From Syntrophomonas sp. UBA5314 (lineage in GTDB: Bacteria; Bacillota; Syntrophomonadia; Syntrophomonadales; Syntrophomonadaceae), in the NCBI GenBank assembly GCA_002410325.1, contig DHRK01000068.1, forward strand, positions 1 to 46,843: a stretch of 46,843 nucleotides of DNA, written 5' to 3'. Both the position numbers and the translations under genes were made by a program. The notes beneath the pieces were generated by a model. The model was given only the letters and a program-made list of their open reading frames with translations, ran no database searches and was not told the DNA's origin. Below are positions 43,408 through 46,843 of this stretch, in pieces. Numbering within the stretch: the stretch's first letter is position 1; each line of letters begins with the position of its first letter.

Positions 43408-45189
43408 TTGGACCCGAAAAATTTATGTCTGGCCTGTATGTATGACAGAGGCGAAAATCAGATCTGCCCGGTCTGCGGCTGGGATGAAAACCGGGAATTC
43501 CCGCCCGGTCAAAACCTGCCGCCGGGTACTATTCTGCAAAATAAATACTTGATTGGCCGGGTGCTGGGTCAAGGGGGCTTTGGCATAACCTACCTGGCCT
43601 GGGACATGGATTTGAACATAAAACTGGCCATAAAGGAATACCTGCCCCGGGACTTTGCCACCCGCAGCCTGGGAGAGACGGAAGTCTCGCTCTATACGGG
43701 GGATTCCAGCCGGTTTTTTGAGGAAGGCCGGGAAAAATTCCTGGAAGAAGCCAGAACCCTGGCCCGTTTTGAAGAGCATCCCAACATCGTTTCAGTCCGT
43801 GATTTTTTCAGAGAGAATAAAACCGCCTATTTTGTAATGAGTTACATCGAAGGCGTTACCATCAAAGAGTATTTAAAAAAAGCGCCGGATAACCAACTCG
43901 ATTTCTCAACCGCCCTGGCTATAATGATGCCGGTGATGGACGCTCTGGCGGAGGTTCATTCGGTGGGCATTCTCCACCGGGACATCAGTCCGGATAATAT
44001 CTTTATCACCGATAAGGGAGTAGTAAAGCTCCTCGACTTTGGGGCGGCCCGGCAGGCGTTGGGAGAGCACAGCAAAAGCCTTTCGGTGGTTTTAAAACCC
44101 GGCTACGCTCCGGAAGAGCAGTACCGGAGCAAAGGCAACCAGGGGCCCTGGACCGACATCTACGCGGTGGGGGCCACCATTTACCGGATGATAACCGGCC
44201 GGGTTCCGCCTGAATCCCTGGACCGCCTGGCCCGGGAAGAGCTGATCCCGCCTTCCCAATTGGGAGTGGTGCTGCCTCCGGCCGGCGAAGCGGCTTTGCT
44301 CAAAGCCCTGGCGGTTCTGGCCAATGATCGCTTTCACAACATCAGAGAGTTTCAGCAGGCCTTGAGCGCCGGTCAGTCTCCGGGCGCTCAGCAGAGCGTG
44401 CCCCAGTCTCCGGACTACCAGGCTCCCGTTCAATTCCAGGTTCATCAGGAAAAGAGCCCCGCGGTAAAACCCCGCCCCCGTCTGTTGCTGGCTGCGGTGG
44501 CTGCGATCCTTGTATCTCTGGTGATCGGCGCCGTCTGGTGGATGCTCAGTCCTGAAAAGACTACAGGAAGCTATGTTTTTGCCGACGGACGCCAGTACCA
44601 GGGGGATCTACAAAACAATGTACCGCACGGGCAGGGCACCGTAACCGTGCCGGCCCAGGGAAGATACGAAGGTGAGTGGCGGGGCGGTAAAGAAACCGGC
44701 CAGCATACCTTTACCTATACCAACGGCAATACCTACGTGGGCGAAATGGCGGAAGGCCAGCCCAGCGGCCAGGGCGCCATGACCCAGGCCAACGGAACCA
44801 CCTACACCGGCACTTGGAAAGAAGGTAAGCCGGATGGCAAGGGCCTGCTGAAATCGGCCAATGGCAGCTCATACGAGGGTGATTGGAAGATGGGCATCCA
44901 GGACGGCCAGGGCCGATACGTCTTCCCCGACGGGAATATATACGCCGGTGATTTCAAGCAGGGAGCCATGACCGGCCAGGGAACCATCAACTACAATACC
45001 GGAGCCGTATATACCGGGGAAGTTAAGGATGGCCTACTTGAAGGCCAGGGAGTTTATGTTTGGCCCAACAAAGATAAATATGAAGGCGGCTTTGTCAACA
45101 ATAAGAAAGAAGGCCGGGGCAAACTGACCCGGGCCAACGGACAGGTACAGGAAGGAATGTGGAAAAACGATGTCTTCGTATCACCGTAA
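43408..45189 (+). CDS. Ser/Thr-kinase-like membrane protein with MORN repeats (copy 1)
   Basis: 593 residues from a TTG start with AGGGGG upstream. A short zinc-ribbon (CLACM ... CPVCG) opens the protein. The kinase-like domain has GQGGFG (about 54-59), AIKEYLPRDFA, HRDISPDNIFI (from about residue 190), DFG at about 210 and PGYAPEEQY. The usual Lys in HRDLKPEN is Ser here. A Pro/Gln linker leads to one membrane helix (about 358-379). Then come eight MORN repeats of the form YxGxxxxGxxxGxG plus a partial ninth, predicted to be outside the membrane. The second copy follows 55 nt later. Confidence 0.9.
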   Translation: MDPKNLCLACMYDRGENQICPVCGWDENREFPPGQNLPPGTILQNKYLIGRVLGQGGFGITYLAWDMDLNIKLAIKEYLPRDFATRSLGETEVSLYTGDSSRFFEEGREKFLEEARTLARFEEHPNIVSVRDFFRENKTAYFVMSYIEGVTIKEYLKKAPDNQLDFSTALAIMMPVMDALAEVHSVGILHRDISPDNIFITDKGVVKLLDFGAARQALGEHSKSLSVVLKPGYAPEEQYRSKGNQGPWTDIYAVGATIYRMITGRVPPESLDRLAREELIPPSQLGVVLPPAGEAALLKALAVLANDRFHNIREFQQALSAGQSPGAQQSVPQSPDYQAPVQFQVHQEKSPAVKPRPRLLLAAVAAILVSLVIGAVWWMLSPEKTTGSYVFADGRQYQGDLQNNVPHGQGTVTVPAQGRYEGEWRGGKETGQHTFTYTNGNTYVGEMAEGQPSGQGAMTQANGTTYTGTWKEGKPDGKGLLKSANGSSYEGDWKMGIQDGQGRYVFPDGNIYAGDFKQGAMTGQGTINYNTGAVYTGEVKDGLLEGQGVYVWPNKDKYEGGFVNNKKEGRGKLTRANGQVQEGMWKNDVFVSP

Positions 45190-45244
45190 TATCTTAAAAT
45201 AATACTACCAAGCATATTTTTAAATACAGGAATTGGTGAGGAAA

Positions 45245-46804
45245 ATGGATGTAAACAGACTGTGCCTGGGATGTATGGCAGACAAAGGAGAAGCTGCTGA
45301 GTGCCCATACTGCGGCTGGAGGGAAGGGAACGCGCTGGGAGCGGGCCAGCACCTGCCGCCTGGAACCATTCTGCGCGGCAAGTATTTACTGGGCCGGGTG
45401 CTGGGACAGGGCGGCTTCGGCATAAGCTATTTGGCCTGGGATCTGGATTTAAACCTCAAACTGGCTATAAAGGAGTACCTGCCCCGCGATTTTGCTACCC
45501 GGGCTCCGGGCAACACCGAGGTTACCGCTTATACCAGTGCGGATTCCCAGGCCTTTTTCGATGAAGGCCGGGAGAAATTTTTAGAGGAAGCCAGAACCCT
45601 GGCCAGTTTTGAAGATCACCCCAACATCGTATCGATCAGGGACTTCTTCCGGGAAAACAGCACCGCCTATTTTGTAATGAACTATATAGAAGGCCAGACT
45701 TTTAAGGAATATATCCAATCCAAAGGCGGCCGTCTGGAATATGAAGACGCCCTGCAGATAATGATGCCGGTTTTCGATGCCCTGCGGGTCATACATCAAA
45801 CCGGTATCCTGCACCGGGATATCAGCCCGGATAATATTTTCATCACCGGCAAAGGCCTGGTCAAGATACTGGACTTCGGAGCGGCTCGTCATGCCATGGG
45901 TGAACACAGTAAAAGCCTGTCAGTTATACTCAAACCGGGCTACGCCCCGGAAGAGCAGTATAGAAGCAAGGGCAGCCAGGGCTCCTGGACCGACGAATAT
46001 GCCGCAGCCGCTACCTTCTATCGGGCCTTGACCGGAGCCGTTCCGCCCGATGCTTTGGACCGCATGGCCCAGGATACCATGCAGAGTCCCTCTCAACTGG
46101 GTTGTAAAATACCGCCCGCTGCTGAAGCGGCCTTGCTGAAAGCCTTGTCGGTAAGAGCCGAAGACCGCTTTCCGGACCTGAAGGAATTCCAAAATGCCCT
46201 GGCGGCTGCCAGCCCTGAAGTACTGGCGAGGGGGCAGGCCGCGGGTAAAACCGGCTACGCGAGCGCCGCCCCGGCTGGGGCGCCGGCCAGGCCGCAGCAG
46301 GCGCCGGCGGCAGTGCCCCAAGCCAGCCATATGAAACGCAATCTAATTGTAATCGGCGCGGTCATATTGATAGCCGTAATCGGCTTCTGGATGATAAAGA
46401 GCAAATATACGCCCCAGTATTCCGGAGGCATAGTTGATGGAAAGAAGGATGGTTACGGAGTCCTTATTATGCCCAATGGCGACAAATATGAAGGCGAGTG
46501 GAAAAACGATCTCCAAAATGGCAAGGGAACCTTCACCTATGCCAACGGTGATATATACGAAGGCCAATGGGTCAACGGGAACCGTGAGGGCAGCGGAACC
46601 TTTACCTGGGCTGACGGGCGTAAATACGTGGGGGCCTGGAAAAACGATCAGCGCAACGGAAAAGGCCTATACACCTGGCCCAGCGGCGATCGCTATGAAG
46701 GTGACTTCAAAGACGGCCAATTAAACGGCCGGGGAGTATATACCTATGCCAATGGCAAAGTAATGGAAGGCACCTGGCAAAATGATACTTACGTTGGAAA
46801 GTAA
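45245..46804 (+). CDS. Ser/Thr-kinase-like membrane protein with MORN repeats (copy 2)
   Basis: 519 residues from ATG 45245, chosen by alignment of MDVNRLCLGCM with the start of copy 1; a TTG at 45233 and a GTG at 45236 are possible alternatives. It shares the zinc-ribbon, GQGGFG, AIKEYLPRDFAT, HRDISPDNIFI, DFGAARHAMGEHSKSLS and PGYAPEEQY with copy 1. An Ala/Pro/Gln linker is followed by a membrane helix (about 366-384), five MORN repeats and a partial sixth. It has fewer repeats than copy 1, so the pair has diverged mostly in the repeat array. The window ends 39 nt later. Confidence 0.9.
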   Translation: MDVNRLCLGCMADKGEAAECPYCGWREGNALGAGQHLPPGTILRGKYLLGRVLGQGGFGISYLAWDLDLNLKLAIKEYLPRDFATRAPGNTEVTAYTSADSQAFFDEGREKFLEEARTLASFEDHPNIVSIRDFFRENSTAYFVMNYIEGQTFKEYIQSKGGRLEYEDALQIMMPVFDALRVIHQTGILHRDISPDNIFITGKGLVKILDFGAARHAMGEHSKSLSVILKPGYAPEEQYRSKGSQGSWTDEYAAAATFYRALTGAVPPDALDRMAQDTMQSPSQLGCKIPPAAEAALLKALSVRAEDRFPDLKEFQNALAAASPEVLARGQAAGKTGYASAAPAGAPARPQQAPAAVPQASHMKRNLIVIGAVILIAVIGFWMIKSKYTPQYSGGIVDGKKDGYGVLIMPNGDKYEGEWKNDLQNGKGTFTYANGDIYEGQWVNGNREGSGTFTWADGRKYVGAWKNDQRNGKGLYTWPSGDRYEGDFKDGQLNGRGVYTYANGKVMEGTWQNDTYVGK

Positions 46805-46843
46805 CTAGTAGTCTGTAACATCTAAAAGTTTAGTTTATCCGCC

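Noticed and set aside
1..46843. CRISPR array or phage defence system
   Set aside because: No regularly spaced short direct repeats with unique spacers, no cas genes and no recognisable restriction or toxin-antitoxin genes. The only regular repeats are the PAS units and MORN units inside proteins.

Overview
This window looks like a chromosomal segment close to the replication origin of an endospore-forming, syntrophic fatty-acid oxidiser. The best guess is Syntrophomonas or another Syntrophomonadaceae member. Three things point there. First, the gene order mnmE-mnmG-rsmG-noc-soj-spo0J, followed further on by yyaC, rpsF-ssb-rpsR, yybS, rplI and purA, is the origin-proximal order of Bacillus and Clostridia. 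Second, sporulation-lineage genes are present (YyaC, a Lon-family protease of the spore lonC type, Noc/Soj/Spo0J). Third, a complete set of butyrate beta-oxidation enzymes is encoded in one block. The genus is inferred from content; no database was consulted.

Layout. Positions 1-746 (minus strand) hold the N-terminal part of a multi-PAS regulator that runs off the left edge. From 1080 to 7627 lie tRNA modification (mnmE, mnmG), 16S methylation (rsmG) and chromosome partition (noc-like, parA, parB), ending at two perfect 16-bp parS palindromes. From 7703 to 12955 come larC, an M23 peptidase with a bactofilin, a phosphoribosyltransferase, yyaC and a membrane transporter-like protein. From 12952 to 21992 is the selenocysteine region: selA, selB and the tRNA-Sec gene, then an RDD protein, a VanW protein, a CvpA-like protein and an M18 aminopeptidase, then selD. 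selD itself carries an in-frame UGA at its active-site position, with a hairpin just downstream. From 22026 to 28957 are a DUF951 protein, the S6-SSB-S18 operon with its own promoter and leader, a MazG-like protein, YybS-like protein, L9, LonC and PurA. tRNA-Val(CAC) follows.

The stretch 29138-30133 is gene-poor, AT-rich and full of hairpins and repeats, including two inverted fragments resembling the 3' end of a serine tRNA. After it comes an 824-residue sigma-54 activator with four PAS units repeating exactly every 360 nt. It ends at a terminator, and 28 nt beyond that is a very good -24/-12 (sigma-54) promoter. That promoter heads hbd-crt-thl-acd-CoA transferase (32997-39212), which together would activate butyrate and convert it to acetyl-CoA. 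A strong hairpin between thl and acd suggests two transcript levels.

The right end (39495-46804) is accessory: a tiny membrane protein, a HAD nucleotidase, a sirtuin, a 209-bp MITE-like element with IS630-type ends, a lipoprotein with an Lgt-like membrane protein, and two tandem paralogous proteins. Each of the two joins a zinc-ribbon, a Ser/Thr-kinase-like domain, one membrane helix and a run of MORN repeats predicted to lie outside the membrane. This kinase-MORN pair and the multi-PAS/sigma-54 control of beta-oxidation are the most promising places to look for undescribed biology.
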